A DNA stretch of 64,000 nucleotides from Saitoella complicata NRRL Y-17804 (lineage: Eukaryota; Ascomycota; Saitoellomycetes; Saitoellales; Saitoellaceae), in contig NW_017566992.1 in NCBI RefSeq assembly GCF_001661265.1, positions 943,925 through 1,007,924 of the forward strand, in the 5' to 3' direction. The position numbers and the translations under genes are program-made. The notes below the pieces were generated by a model. It saw only the letters and a program-made list of their open reading frames with translations. It was not told the origin of the DNA and did not search any database. Below are positions 22,166 through 33,801 of the stretch, piece by piece. Each line of letters begins with the position of its first letter. Position 1 is the stretch's first letter.

Positions 22166-24158
22166 ATGCGCGTCGCAGCATACACAGCGGCCACGCTCGG
22201 CTTCGTCGCCAGCCTTTCTCTGGTAAATGCGCATGGAAGTGATGGAGAAGAATCATCAGACTCTCTTCAAACCGTCCATTCCGATCACTCCTCGATCGTG
22301 GCGGCGGCCCATTCGACGGTCCCTTCGACGGTCGTGATGGCGAGTATGCCTGCAGCAACGGCAGTTGAGGTAGAGGTTCCAACAACGGGGTCTGCGCATA
22401 TAGCTATGGATATGGAAATGGAAATGGGCGAGGAAGCCACTGGCGAGGGTCACGACGATCATGCTCGTCCTACGACCGTGGAGGCTCCATCAGAACCTCA
22501 GTCATATATGCAGCTCCCTCAACACCGAGGTTGGATCATCGGTCATATCGTCTGCATGGTGATCGCATGGTTTTTCCTACTGCCAGTAGGTAAGGATCAT
22601 CGTTCTTTACTCTGACTACGCATGTATGCTGACTCGTTGTCCAGGTGTCATGTTCGGTGTCGCACAGTCTCCCTTCCACGTTCCAGTTCAGCTTGCATTC
22701 CTCGGTCTTACGGCGCTCGGAACCGCTTTCGCAATCCTGTACAACTCTATGACACCAGATATGTACGAAAACAACTCTCACCACAACATGGGATGGGTCC
22801 TCATCGCCATGCTCGGCGCCCAGGCCGTCTCTGGAATCATCCGCGGTTTTGTTCGATGGTCCAAGTCATCCAAGAATGAAGAGCATGTCTTCGTTTTGGC
22901 AAACACTGAAGACCCAGACATGGACGAGTCGCACTTCAACCAAGGTCAAGCCCGGTGGTCCGAGTCCGAGGCGGGCAACACCTCTAGCGGAGAGAGCCAG
23001 GGAACCGCTGTTTCTGGTCCTTCTACACCCACTGAGGTCAACTCGCCTCGCTATCTCGGTGATCACGACGAGGAACAGCCTTTTGCCAAAGAGTTCGCTG
23101 AGCCTGAACGTGGTTCTGAACGCATTGTCTTGCAAAAGATTTTTGGATTGAAGATCTTCGAGAAGGCTGGTCTTACCAGTGTTTCCGGTACATTCTCCGC
23201 CTTGACTCGCATTTTCCATGCTGTCCTTGGTCGTCCGATGTTTGTCCTGGGTTACGCACAATTCTGTATGGGTATCGTTACCTATACCGGTATCTTCAAG
23301 GGCAACGTTGTCTTCAACGGTATTGCTCATTTCATCAAAGGCAGTGTTTTCTTGCTTTACGGTCTCCTTACTCTCGGACGTTACCTTGGTGCTTTTGCCA
23401 ACCTTGGTTGGGCCTGGAACGTGAAGCCTCCGGCGCCTCTTGGTCGTGAGGGAGCAGCTACTGCCGAGATGGTCGAGTCAAGTGCTATCCTCTTCTACGG
23501 GGCTACGCAGTCCTTTATGGAACATATGTCTAGCGTGGACGGCACTTGGTCGCACACCGACTTGCAGCATGTTTCCATCGCATTTATGTTCTTGTGGGCC
23601 GGTCTTTGCGGTGTTTTGTTCGAATCGAAGCGCATCCGCAGGCTTCTGAACGCGAACATCTCCTCAGCTATCGAGGATTCTCACTTCCGTGGTTCAGCGG
23701 AAGAAGCCGCTCAGGCGCCTGTGCAGTACGGATTCTCTTACAACCCTATGCCTGCATTGATCGTCTTTGCAACCGGAGTCATGATGTCTGCTCACCACCA
23801 GGCATCTATGATCTCCACTATGGTTCACGCGCAATGGGGTAAGCTTTTGGCTATGGCGTCTTTCTTTCGTCTCTGCACATACTGTCTCTTCTGGTTGTCT
23901 CCGCCAAAGTCATACCTTCCCTCGCGTCCATGGACTGAAGTTTTGACCAGCTTCTGTCTTATTTGTGGAGGTATGATCTTTATGGTGTCTAACCAGGACA
24001 CTATGGAGGCGCTCGAGAGCTGGGATGTTGACGCGATGTTCGTGGCGAACTTGTGCGTTGCGGCTTCGGCAATGATCATGAGTTGGGTGACGGGAGTGAT
24101 GGCATTGAAGGGTTGGGCGGTGAAGCGACGAAGCGCTGCTAATGGAGGAAGACGTTAA
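22166..24158 (+). CDS. YTP1: YTP1-family membrane protein (DUF2427 + YTP1 C-terminal)
   Basis: 645 residues from two exons (intron 22590-22644, GTAAGG...TCCAG). Residues 1-22 are a signal peptide (VAAYTAATLGFVASLSLVNA). An acidic lumenal part follows with a Met/His/Asp cluster (about 78-99, AHIAMDMEMEMGEE then GHDDH). Membrane segments start with GWIIGHIVCMVIAWFFLLPV, the conserved DUF2427 block with the invariant-looking HIVCM, and about nine more hydrophobic helices fill the YTP1 C-terminal domain. A hydrophilic Ser/Glu-rich loop lies at about 225-320. The family is related in plan to cytochrome b561/DOMON membrane proteins, but its biochemical role is unknown. Confidence 0.85.
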
Positions 24159-24513
24159 TGATCGGGGAGGCAGTCGCATCATTCAGTATGTTTTACGGCG
24201 CAAGGGTTTCTCTTTCTCTCTCATCAGTAGATGGTCTCGGTACCTAATGGTTTTAGCTAGTCTTTTACTTACACTTAACTTGATAATGTGTCTCTAATCT
24301 ATCCTCGATGTATTCTATCGATCGCGATTATCTTCGCGGGAGATCTCCCAGCCTCGATTGCTTTGGCCTTCCCGTAGATCTCCACAGCTTAAATGCGAGC
24401 GGGACAGGCCACTTGAGCATGCACACGTACGGTCTAACCCAACCTTAATACTGTAGTTCGCCTCGGCGCAAGTTAAACCCGAACAGCAACAGAAAAGAGT
24501 ACCGACGACTCTG
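24159..24513. other. Intergenic: YTP1 3' end and promoter of the regulator-like gene
   Basis: 355 bp searched in all frames for a Cys6 zinc-cluster exon belonging to the next gene; none was found. Confidence 0.6.
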
Positions 24514-26482
24514 ATGCCTCGCGATCCTCGTCATCAACTGGCATCGTCCATGATGGATGGTGCCGCCGACCGCTCCGGTAACTTCAAGGAGCTGGGTCGG
24601 ATGCGAATCCAGACTGCCGAGGCCAAACTGGGTATGTGTTTGATCCATTGATCTTCTTCGATGTTCAGTCGCGATTGACCGATATTTCACAGATAATATT
24701 GAAGGATTAATCGCTGAATTGCTTGCCAAACGGGCCGAGAATAAGGCTGTGGCTTTAAGTCATCGATCTCGAAAGCGTCGGCTATCGAACGGTCACCACG
24801 GAAATGATGTCAATACATACTGCGGATCGCGAAAGACGGCGAAGTCGGATGAAGATGAACATATCATACACGTCCTGGAAAGTAACATGACAGGGTTCCC
24901 GTTTGAGCTACCGCCTGATCAATGGCTTCCGGATTATGTAATGAACTCAATACCTCACATGGCAAACACGGCTCTTTCGACCCATCGACCTAAACCACCC
25001 AGGAATGAAAGGATGAATCGATCGAACTACCAAGAGTTGCTGGACAAGTACATGGAGTTTGCCGGGCCACGAATGCAGCACAGTGGACCGTTATACTTCG
25101 ATCTTTGGCTGCAGTACGCTCCGAGTATGGCTCTCCAAACCGGCGCGAAAGACTGTGAAGCGCTTCTGGAAGCGATGTTAGCCACGGCGGATATGTTCTA
25201 TACCTTATCGATCAACCCGGACAAGGCGGCAGCTGCCAAGGCCACATCATACCACTATGATCGAGCAACTGGGCTCCAAGCTGAAGCGTCGGACGAGCCT
25301 GAGACCACGTATTCCGATGCTGCGATTGCTTGTGCGACGTTGTTGGCGTATTATGATCTCTGGGTTGGTGAACATGTCAAGATGGCGATGCAACTTTTGA
25401 AGATCATTCATGCCATCCATGCCAGACACGCGCAAGGAACGTTCACTGCCGCTACCCGAAGTTTGTTCGTATGGTATGTCCATATGGATGTTCAGTGCAG
25501 TTTAGTTACTGGAAACCCTGCTTGGCTTGATGAGCACTTGGTCAAGACCCTGCACCCGTTAGCCTTCCAGCCATATCCAGAAGATCAACCAATCGTATAT
25601 GTCGCTGAGCTTGCCTTCGTCCGACTAGACACGATTGTTGGAAAGTTCACCGCTTCGAAAGACTGGGCGGTTAAGCGCCGAAAGAAGAGGGCGGGTGACA
25701 CGGATCCTCGTCGACGACTGCAGCTGGAAGCACTGATCAAAGAAAAAGCCGCAGCTCTCGAAGCAGAGCTCGACGAATTCCGCTTGAGTTTGCCTTCGTG
25801 GTTTGATGGATATCCGGACATTGGCTTACCAGGCCATGGCGGTCTCACCCCAAGATCATACCCAGAACAGAACATCGCCGTCGTCCTAGGGAACTGCTTC
25901 GCGACTTACATTGGTATCCACCGTCTTGTAGAACAAGATGTCTTCCTCCAAACACCCAAGATCATCGCTTATGCTGAGGAAGTTCTGCGAGCATACGCCT
26001 TCTGTGACGATGAGATCGACTCTGCCATGTTACCCGCCTCCTGCGTCGCCGGCCTCGAGTTGCGAGATGAATCCAAACGCCAATGGCTGCAAGGATTTCT
26101 TGGGGCAAAATATGCCCGGACCGGGTATCATATCGTGGCCTATATGATGCAGGTTAGTCGTCAAGCCCCCACCTTCACATGAATTACTAACGTTTCAGAT
26201 TCTGCAATGGGGATGGGCGAAGATGGATGGAGAAGCCGCTGGACGGTTCTCGTATATCCCAGACGGAGTCGTTACAAAAGTCCAGGGATACAGTGAGAAT
26301 ACTTACGAGGTACGCATCCACTTGAACTTCGACGACATGGCTAACCTCGTGCACAGGGACAAGGCATTCTTTCCTCATTACTGGAAGACATGCACATCAC
26401 AGACCGTGGTTCAGATCCATTACCTGATGCAGCTGGTACCGCCATCTACGACCACGAACTGGAAGATATACCCTTAGGCTAA
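24514..26482 (+). CDS. Fungal transcription-factor-like protein lacking a Zn2Cys6 cluster
   Basis: 604 residues from four exons (introns 24632-24692, 26153-26198, 26310-26356, all with good sites and summing in frame). After the first intron the protein reads AEAKLDNIEGLIAELLAKRA, the short coiled coil that normally follows a Zn2Cys6 cluster, then a basic stretch (RSRKRRLSNGHH). The long C-terminal region has the helical plan of fungal-specific transcription factor domains (LWLQYAPSMALQTGAKD, ACATLLAYYDLWVGEH). No CX2CX6C pattern occurs before it or in the upstream 355 bp. It could be a regulator that acts through partners, or a gene that lost its first exon. Confidence 0.75.
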
Positions 26483-26764
26483 CATGATACCCCGCGTAGG
26501 TCTTGAGCAGACGTATTACTCGAGCTCCATCTTTGATCAGGCGAGGGTGTGGTTGGAGGCGCAGAATGACATGAAGAAAGACACGCCCGCTCTGCAGGTG
26601 GCTCGTCTATATAAATACACCTGTTGAAGTATTTATAATGGTGTCAGACGTTTTCTATTTACCCGGATATGGGGGAACTTTTTGGTTATTCTTATGAAAT
26701 TTCGTGTTTGCTGTTAATTCAGCTGCGAGGTCTATGCTAGAACTTAAGTATGGTGAAGACACAT

Positions 26765-28669
26765 TTACTTCCTTCCCTTCTTAAGGTTCTTACCCGCAGG
26801 CTTCTTCTGAGTTTTCTTCTCGGTGGCTTTACGCAACAACGCCAACAGCCTGTCCACACTTTCCAAAGTACCTTCCAAAATCTTCTTCTCATTTGCAACA
26901 ACAGTCAGCGCATTCCTCTTCCTCGTCTCCTCCTTAGGAAGCTCATTGATAATAACCTCGTACTCAGCACTGGTGATCTTCGCATCAGCATACCTCTCAT
27001 ATCTCTTCCTCACAGCTGTCTCCAAATTCTCAAACGCCTCGGTAATGATCTTCAACTTGGGCTTCTCAGAGGCAACCTCGAGGACAGCGAGTTCACCGGC
27101 ACCGATCTCAGAGATGATCTCGAGAAGCTCACCGAGCTGGACGAGAGCGCCTTGTGGATCGGACAGGCCGAGCTCGAAGAAGGATGCGGGAATGGAGTAG
27201 ATGAGGAGGAGGACAAGGAGGGGCGAGGATGGTGCTGATGGATAGTCGATGGTGAGGCAGTCCTGAGCGAATTCTTCGGGGTCGATTTCCTCCTCGTCCT
27301 CTTCTTCCTCTTCATCGTCGTGCTCCTCGTCGTCTTCGTCTTCCCAGCCCTCACCATCCTCTTTGCCACCAATCTCCTCATCGGCAGACTCCTCATCCTC
27401 CTCGTCGTCATGGTCGTGAGAACCATGGTCATGTCCGTGCTCGCGCTCGCGCTCGTGGTCATGATCATGCTCGTCATCACAATCAGACCCACAATCATCA
27501 TGCTCATCACCACACTCACAGTCACTTCCACAACCACCATGGCCCTCCTCATCGTCCTCCAACAGCCCCAAAGTCTTACACACAGCATGCGCATTCGCCA
27601 ACCACCACTTCTTTCTCGAGCCCTCAGTAGCGAGCATCTCTCTTGCAATACTGACACTGTCTGCCTCGTTATCCTTGATTGCAAATCCGTATCGTGCGAG
27701 GAGGACGTCGTTTCCGAGGGGACCGTAGGTGTTGAAGATCTCCTCTCCGGGTGAGGTCTTGCGGACGATTGTCATGTCGCAGGTATCGTCGTTGGCATCG
27801 AAATCATCCTTGTACAAATCCTCGTTGTCGGCGTCGTCAGGTTCTTGGCGGAGAGGCTCTTCAGGGGCTCCGGAGAGGGAGGGGCAGGATGAGGCATCGG
27901 ACACGCGGCGTTTTCTTGACTCCTCTTCTGCGCCTTCCTCCTCCTCCTCATCTTCGGCAGCCATGTGCTCACAGTAACCGAACTCACCACAGACCATGCA
28001 GACATCATCGTTGGTCTCGAAGTGAACGTGCTCCTCAGCACCGTGGTTGAAGATGTCGGCGAAAGGGACAAGGGCGAGCTGACGGTACTGATCGATCTCG
28101 AAAGCGCGGGAAGCAACGACGCTCATGGCTTTTGCAAAGGCATCGTAGGAGAAGTCGGTTTTAAGAGAAGCCGTAGGGAAGACCTCCTGGTTCTCCTTGA
28201 AAAACGGGAGGAGGACGTCGTTGTAGTGCTCCTTCACGTCAGAGTCGTCAAGACCACCGACCTCCTCGACCTCAGTACCCTTCAACCACTCCTTCTGATC
28301 CCCGGGCCACAGCTTCGGCGAGTCCTCGCTTTCCGGCAAAATCTGAAGGTATCCCCACCACGGACTCTTCTCACCCAAGCTCTTCTCGTACAAGTACACC
28401 ACAGCAACACCAAGCATGCCATCGATCTCCGCCTCCTCAAGAAGATTAGCAATCCCAGAAGTAACCGGGCACAGAATTGCCGACTTGGGCACTTTCAGGA
28501 TCGTAGTATGCTCGTCAATTTGACGCTCCTCGTTCTCCGAAGCGTAAACCCCGAACCCAGGGTACTGATCATGCGGCTTCACAACCAAATTGGGGTGAAC
28601 ATAGATCTTGTGCTGCCTCATCCATTCCGTAAGTACATCGATCTGAGCCTGAGGGTCCATAACTGCCAT
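26765..28669 (-). CDS. SET-domain protein lysine methyltransferase (Rkm/SETD6-like) with Cys/His-rich insertions
   Basis: 634 residues, no intron, from ATG 28669. N-terminal SET part with GFGVYASE, WWGYLQILP, then VPFADIFNHGAEEHVHF (SET NH motif at about 208-209) and, after an insert, GEEIFNTYGPLGNDVLLARYGF (AdoMet/lysine-channel end). The C-terminal helical region (from about 470) resembles the Rubisco-LSMT substrate-binding domain, and the tail is Lys-rich (KKTQKKPAGKNLKKGRK). Known relatives methylate ribosomal proteins or elongation factors. Two insertions are unusual: CMVCGEFGYCEH (224-235) with an acidic stretch inside the SET core, and a Cys/His/Asp-rich run at about 377-420 followed by 50 acidic residues. 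Convergent with the regulator-like gene. Confidence 0.85.
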   Translation of the reverse strand: MAVMDPQAQIDVLTEWMRQHKIYVHPNLVVKPHDQYPGFGVYASENEERQIDEHTTILKVPKSAILCPVTSGIANLLEEAEIDGMLGVAVVYLYEKSLGEKSPWWGYLQILPESEDSPKLWPGDQKEWLKGTEVEEVGGLDDSDVKEHYNDVLLPFFKENQEVFPTASLKTDFSYDAFAKAMSVVASRAFEIDQYRQLALVPFADIFNHGAEEHVHFETNDDVCMVCGEFGYCEHMAAEDEEEEEGAEEESRKRRVSDASSCPSLSGAPEEPLRQEPDDADNEDLYKDDFDANDDTCDMTIVRKTSPGEEIFNTYGPLGNDVLLARYGFAIKDNEADSVSIAREMLATEGSRKKWWLANAHAVCKTLGLLEDDEEGHGGCGSDCECGDEHDDCGSDCDDEHDHDHEREREHGHDHGSHDHDDEEDEESADEEIGGKEDGEGWEDEDDEEHDDEEEEEDEEEIDPEEFAQDCLTIDYPSAPSSPLLVLLLIYSIPASFFELGLSDPQGALVQLGELLEIISEIGAGELAVLEVASEKPKLKIITEAFENLETAVRKRYERYADAKITSAEYEVIINELPKEETRKRNALTVVANEKKILEGTLESVDRLLALLRKATEKKTQKKPAGKNLKKGRK

Positions 28670-28820
28670 ATTTAGAAGTTCGTCTACCAAGGTACTCTGG
28701 GATGTTCGGTACGAGGACCCTTGACAAACAGGAAATTTCAGTTATCGATAGTGCCTAGGCCTGCGTTAACGTTGGGCGAGCCCCGTTCTTTGTGCGCGAG
28801 ACTGGTGGAGTCGAACCAAC

Positions 28821-29120
28821 ATGCATTCAATCACATCGAAGGACCGTCTACCATTCTACAACTCTTCTCGAGCAAATCCAAGATCTCGTTTCGCTCGTCG
28901 ACGTGCATTTATCTTCGCCTTCCTCGCCTTCCTCGCCTTCCTCGCCCTCGCGGCCTTCCTCTTCTTCTGCGGCCCCACTGGTACCCTCCTCCAGAACCCC
29001 GAACATTTCTCACCCATGGCAGGCTACGCACCCCCCGCCGCCCACGACGTCTCCGCAGGAGTCTGCACGGACGACGCCTGCGTCCTGCCTGCCTCCGCCC
29101 GCAAGATCATCAAACTTTAA
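28821..29120 (+). pseudogene. Short membrane protein resembling the N-terminal stub of an M13 metallopeptidase
   Basis: 99 codons. A basic cytosolic head (RSRFARRR) is followed by one membrane helix made of FLA repeats (about 28-48) and an extracytoplasmic part ending GVCTDDACVLPASARKIIKL. The C-T-x-x-A-C-V-x-x-A-S-x-x-I pattern matches the segment just after the membrane anchor in neprilysin/endothelin-converting-enzyme-like (M13) proteins, but the catalytic domain (HExxH) is absent here and downstream. It may be a truncated gene remnant or a small standalone protein. No splice donor was seen that would extend it. Confidence 0.35.
28914..28950 (+). repeat. TTCCTCGCC minisatellite (about four copies)
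   Basis: Tandem 9-bp unit TTCCTCGCC/TTCGCC encoding the Phe-Leu-Ala repeats of the predicted membrane helix in the short ORF at 28821-29120. Confidence 0.8.
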
Positions 29121-31057
29121 GCACAGTTCCGGCAGCGATTGCATGCCGCCCGCGCGCTTGGAGATGCCATGTACGCACATCTGCAGCTGGAGTCTTGCCT
29201 GCAACTCGCGACTCTGTTCTTATTTGTACAGAGTGAATGCGTCGTTGGGGTTCGAGACGGACTACCGGTATACAGCAGTTTGATGCGTGCTTGTTAGAGA
29301 TGCTTTATTGCTGTGTTGCCAAAACTATACATCGCGATATCAGAGTGGATAAATGGTGCAAGATGTGTCGGTTATGCCGTAATTGCGGCGTCGACGGCTG
29401 ATCAAAACCTACGTAGTGTGGCTAGGTGGGACAACGGGTCCGCTGACGCTGCTGCGAACGAATACCGCGGAAGGTTTCCTTAAGACCGAAAGTAATCGCG
29501 GAATGGTTTTAATGACACCGTTACGAGCCGACTGGATGCCCAGCCGGAAAGGACGGCTCGGACGGGATGGGTTTGCAGGGTCACCGGCTGAACAGATGAA
29601 CCGATTAGAGTTTCTGGCAATCACAAAGTTTTACACGCGGATTAACCTGCAACAAACCCTCTAGGATCACACGATCACCTTGCCAAGACAAGCGATACTC
29701 CACTTGGTTGATAATCTCGTCATCCCAGGTGCCCCTCCCTCCTCTCATTTCCGATTACCTCGGCCCGTTGCCTTTACCCAGAGGCCTTAATCACTCGCCA
29801 CCTGAGCCTCAATGGCCACACTGACGGAAGCGCGGAGTTTCTAGCCACTGAGGCGAACCTTATTATCATCAGCCACAAGCGCACACGCCAATCGCACCTA
29901 GTCGGGAACGATCAACACCTGGGTAATTTAACTGGAAATTGGATGTGGCCAAGAATGAGGACTTCTGGGTTCTTTCAGCCAGCTGACTCGGCCTCAATTA
30001 CATGTGAAAGTGCAATTGAGCGTTCAGTTCGAAGGATCTAGAAGGACAGGAATAGCGATTGCTCCATGACGGACGACAGGAGAGCAAACAAAGATGGCCC
30101 CGGGTCGCGGAGATTTACGCAGTAATATAAGCATTGGTACGCCCAAATTTCCGCGGATGCGCTTGCTCGCCGTATGTGAGCAGATGTCACAAGAATAGTA
30201 ACAAGCAGTGAGCTACCTACTGACACGTGTCCATCGCATCGAAAATCGCAGCATAGCGGGATAATTTTGGGGAGTGGAAGGGAGTGGTACTCGTGAGATA
30301 GATCATCGCGGTACCGGTTTTGCGCAGCAACATAATTTGTACGCGGAGGGTTCTTTTGCAAGGCCTAGGTCCTCAATAGCTACTTGCCACAACCGCTCGA
30401 TCGGAACCGATCCACTACCAGCTGTGGGAAGGGAGCCGCTGCAGCACGGGTGGATGAAATGTCCCGAGACTTCAAGGTCATGTCGTCGTGTATCCAATGC
30501 CCAGACTTTTATCCTTTCCAAGAGCTTTCAAGTGAACCAATGGCGTTCGCTCTCGGCCGCTCCGTCCTACACGGGTGTCTTCTCTTGTCCTCAGCTGGCC
30601 AATATGCGCGGAAATGAAGTGAGCCACTAGGCGTGTGTGGCGCTGTGGCAAAGGTGGCAGACGCACATGTGTCGTACAGTCTAGTGGTGGCCCAGCAGGT
30701 GACCGGACCCCAGCTGCGCTCCCTTAGGCCTCACAGTCATGCCGGCCGTACGTTTCAAATAAAGCCCACACCACTCCGGCCTCCCTTGAAGTGTCGAGGC
30801 AGCATACATCTCCCAGCACCACGAGTTTTCTTGCTTCGAGAGAGCAATTGCATCTTGTATCCACTCGAAAAAGCACTCGCAATACCCGGTCACCGACTCT
30901 CGTCTACCATTGTTTGCAGTTCTGGATCCAGACAACCAGTATCTCGCAGTACCCGAAAGCCGCGGGCTTCACCGGCGGTAAGCATACATCCCGTCTATTA
31001 TATCTGTCATCGATGCTGACTGCTTGTAGCACCCGGTCCGGTCTTGCACCGGAACTT
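29121..31057. other. Long region upstream of the CP2 factor gene
   Basis: About 1.9 kb with only short, unrecognised open frames. The last part probably belongs to the CP2 transcript: a good 5'-UTR intron (GTAAGCATAC donor at about 30979, CTTGTAG acceptor at about 31028) ends shortly before its ATG. No RNA gene or mobile element was recognised. Confidence 0.45.
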
Positions 31058-33408
31058 ATGGAGGATTTTAGGAGGACATTCCCCGGTCTACGCCTCGACA
31101 ACATGCACAACGGTACTGGAAACGCTCAAGGAAATCTTGGAGAACCTTTCCAGCCAGTATATGCTCTGCAGAACTCCGTCCTGAATCAAACCAGGTATGT
31201 TACACCATTTTCTCACGTGCCGTCGATCCGTCCTGACTCATGACGCGTACGAGTAGGTCTCTTGAGGGACACGATATGGACACAACCCCGCGTGCTACAC
31301 TCCATCAGTCAACAGATCAACATAGTTTCGGACTGGAATCGACGTTGTTTGAACACCAGCCTCAGAACTTCTCGAGTTTGTCGTCGATGTCGTTTCTGAC
31401 GCCTGGGAGTGGTTCACACGTGAACCCATATTCGACTGGATCTCATTATGGAAGCTACATGCCTCAGCAGACACAACAGCACTACTCTGCTCAACACAGG
31501 GCAGATCCTGGTCCCATGTTTGCTATTCGCTCGCCGCAGAGTGTCTTGCCTACCGCTGGCTACCACCACAACCAGCCCTCTCCGCAGTCCCAATTCCAGC
31601 ACCAGTACCCTTCCATGGACCGACCGCAGCAGGAGAGCATTTTCACACATCCACAGATGTTATTGAAGCGAAGTCCGGAAGAAACGGCCATGAGTTCACC
31701 AGAGGCGGATCATTCCGGCGGGAGTGGATGCATGTCGCCCAGTGCGTTTCAGCACATCCCTGCTCCAGTTGAGGAAGTATCACCGCTCAGGTCTCTGCCT
31801 GGAGTGTTCCCGACGGAGGCATTTGGTGATGGTGGCATTTATATGGGGAGGAGAGAATCGTTCAGGTTCGAGACGATATTGAGGGCTTCGACGAGTATGA
31901 CAAAGCACCCCGACGAGATCCCAGTCACGTACCTGAACAAGGGTCACATCTACACGTTCTCCATTCGTGACACTACGCCAGTGTCAGGCCGGATCTTGAC
32001 CTACCGAAGCTATGCGAGAATCTCTTTCGATGAACCTGCGCAGCGCAAGCGTGCTGCCTACGCTTGGCGAGTGTGGCGGGACGGCCGAGGTGGTGACAAC
32101 GACAAGGAAGCCGAGAAAATGAAGGCGGTCATTTGTGAAGGTCTTTTGCCAAAGCATGGTAAGGGTGGGAGGACGATCGGCTTTGAATTGGAGGAGGACT
32201 CGGTGAATTTCGATGGCTTCGCCTTTCGATGGAGTACTTCGAGGCCGGAGCAGCAGATTGATGTTGATGTGAAGTTTAACTTCCTGTCGACCGACTTCTC
32301 CCATTCGAAAGGTGTCAAGGGGTGCACCGTTCGCTTCTGTGTCAAGACTGAGGTTCTCGCTGATCATGCCCTGCCGATCCCGCCTGGTATGCCCACCTGT
32401 GAGGTGGTGTTCTGCAAGGTCAAGTTGTTCCGCGACAAGGGTGCGGAGCGTAAGTTGGTGAATGATACGCGGCATATTGAGAAGGTAATCGCCAAGTTGA
32501 GGGAGAAGGTCAGGCCTGTCAGTGCTGCCGTCGAGAAGGGAAAGAAGAAGGGACACGGGAGGTCCCATTCTTTCTCCGTCGCGACCGGGGAGGATGATAC
32601 TGCGCACAAGGCTGGCAGAAAGTCTGGTCACAAGCGTGACTGGAGCAGGTGTACTCAAGCTTCCATGTTCGAGGATGAGGTTAAAATGGAGGGAGACAGC
32701 GAAGAGGCTGTGGCGAAGAGGCTTGACAAGGCCATGGAGCTGGAGGCAATGTTTTCGAGCCAGAAGCCGATTAGTCTCTTGTACCTTCGTGGCGACCCGG
32801 AGGATGACCCGGACATGTTCCCCGTACACGTTGACAAGCACGCTGGTGAGATGGATGTGGACCATGTTGGCGAACCCATGAGGCCGCGAGATGCGCCGCG
32901 CAACTTAAGTTTTGCTTCCATCACCACATCCGGCACCTCTGTTGCGAGTCCGGCGTTGAGCCACCATTCTCTTGGATCTCGCGGCTCGGTGCCTGAGATT
33001 ATGGTAAAATCCGAGTCGCCGCTGAAGAGACAAGCATCTATTGCAGAGGCAACCATGTGGAATGATCCCGTTGCTAGTCAGTTTGGCATCGTTCAGGCGA
33101 TCGTCGTGCCTTCCTCTCGTGCGGAGGTTCCCCTTGGGCCTAGTGCTGGGCCGTCTCCCGCACCTTTCTCGCCTACGGCAGCGAGGTTCGCTCAGCAGAT
33201 TCAGCAGCTGGACGTCGGCAGTGGTGGCATGGAGCAAGTGCCGAATGAGAAGGTGATTGATGAGATTGTAAGATTGGTTCGAGTGTTGAAGGATCGCGGA
33301 TTTGATTGTTCCCATTTTTTGAGGCAACTTCAGGAGATTGATGGTACTGGGTCTGGGACAGCGGAGACGATTAGCGCAGGTGGATTGACTTCTCCGCCTG
33401 ATTCTTAA
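31058..33408 (+). CDS. CP2/Grainyhead-type transcription factor
   Basis: 762 residues from two exons (intron 31195-31256, GTATGT...GAGTAG, CCTGACTC branch). The start MEDFRRTFPGLRLDNMHN precedes a Gln/Ser/Pro-rich region with many Tyr/His (about 60-180). The CP2 DNA-binding domain (about 225-410) contains FETILRASTSMTKHPDEIPV, TYLNKGHIYTFSI, then RISFDEP, WRVWRDGRG and FNFLSTDFSHSKGVKG, all diagnostic of the CP2/LSF/Grainyhead fold. A Lys/Ser-rich linker and acidic stretches follow, with a conserved-looking C-terminal helix (NEKVIDEIVRLVRVLKDRGF). Fungal Grainyhead-type factors control cell wall and conidial separation genes in the studied cases; the target here is unknown. Confidence 0.92.
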
Positions 33409-33801
33409 GGCGCAATGGGTTCTTGGAATGGTGTTCGCTTTTGAGGGTTTTCACATACGGCACATTCATTTGGGTATTTGTGGCGTTTTTTGGGATCGAG
33501 GCACTCTCGTTAAAACTTAGGATATCCGTTATTGTGATCTTTAGGTTTGACGACTTCTTTGTTTGAGCAGTAATTGCTGTTGTTGAATTGTACTTTTTCT
33601 TCTCGTTTCTCTAGTCGTGAGCTTACCGTGCCGCAAGAAAGTCCTCCCGGATTCCCCGACCAGAAGTATATGGCTTCTGTGCCACAACTTGTAACGTAGA
33701 CTGTGCTAATTGTGGCTTGCTTCCCGATTTGGTCACATACAGTACGGCTCCTGTACGTCGAAGACAATACTCAGATCAGATAACAGGAATCAACAGTCAC
33801 A
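33409..33801. other. Intergenic, nothing recognised
   Basis: 3' UTR of the CP2 gene and promoter of the next small gene. T-rich around 33570-33600. Confidence 0.5.

Noticed and set aside
28795-28880. tRNA-like sequence on the minus strand (GGTTCGACTCC T-loop, TAGAATGGTAGAC D-loop)
   Set aside because: The acceptor stem pairs only partly, the T stem has a mismatch and the anticodon stem does not form; at best a decayed tRNA.
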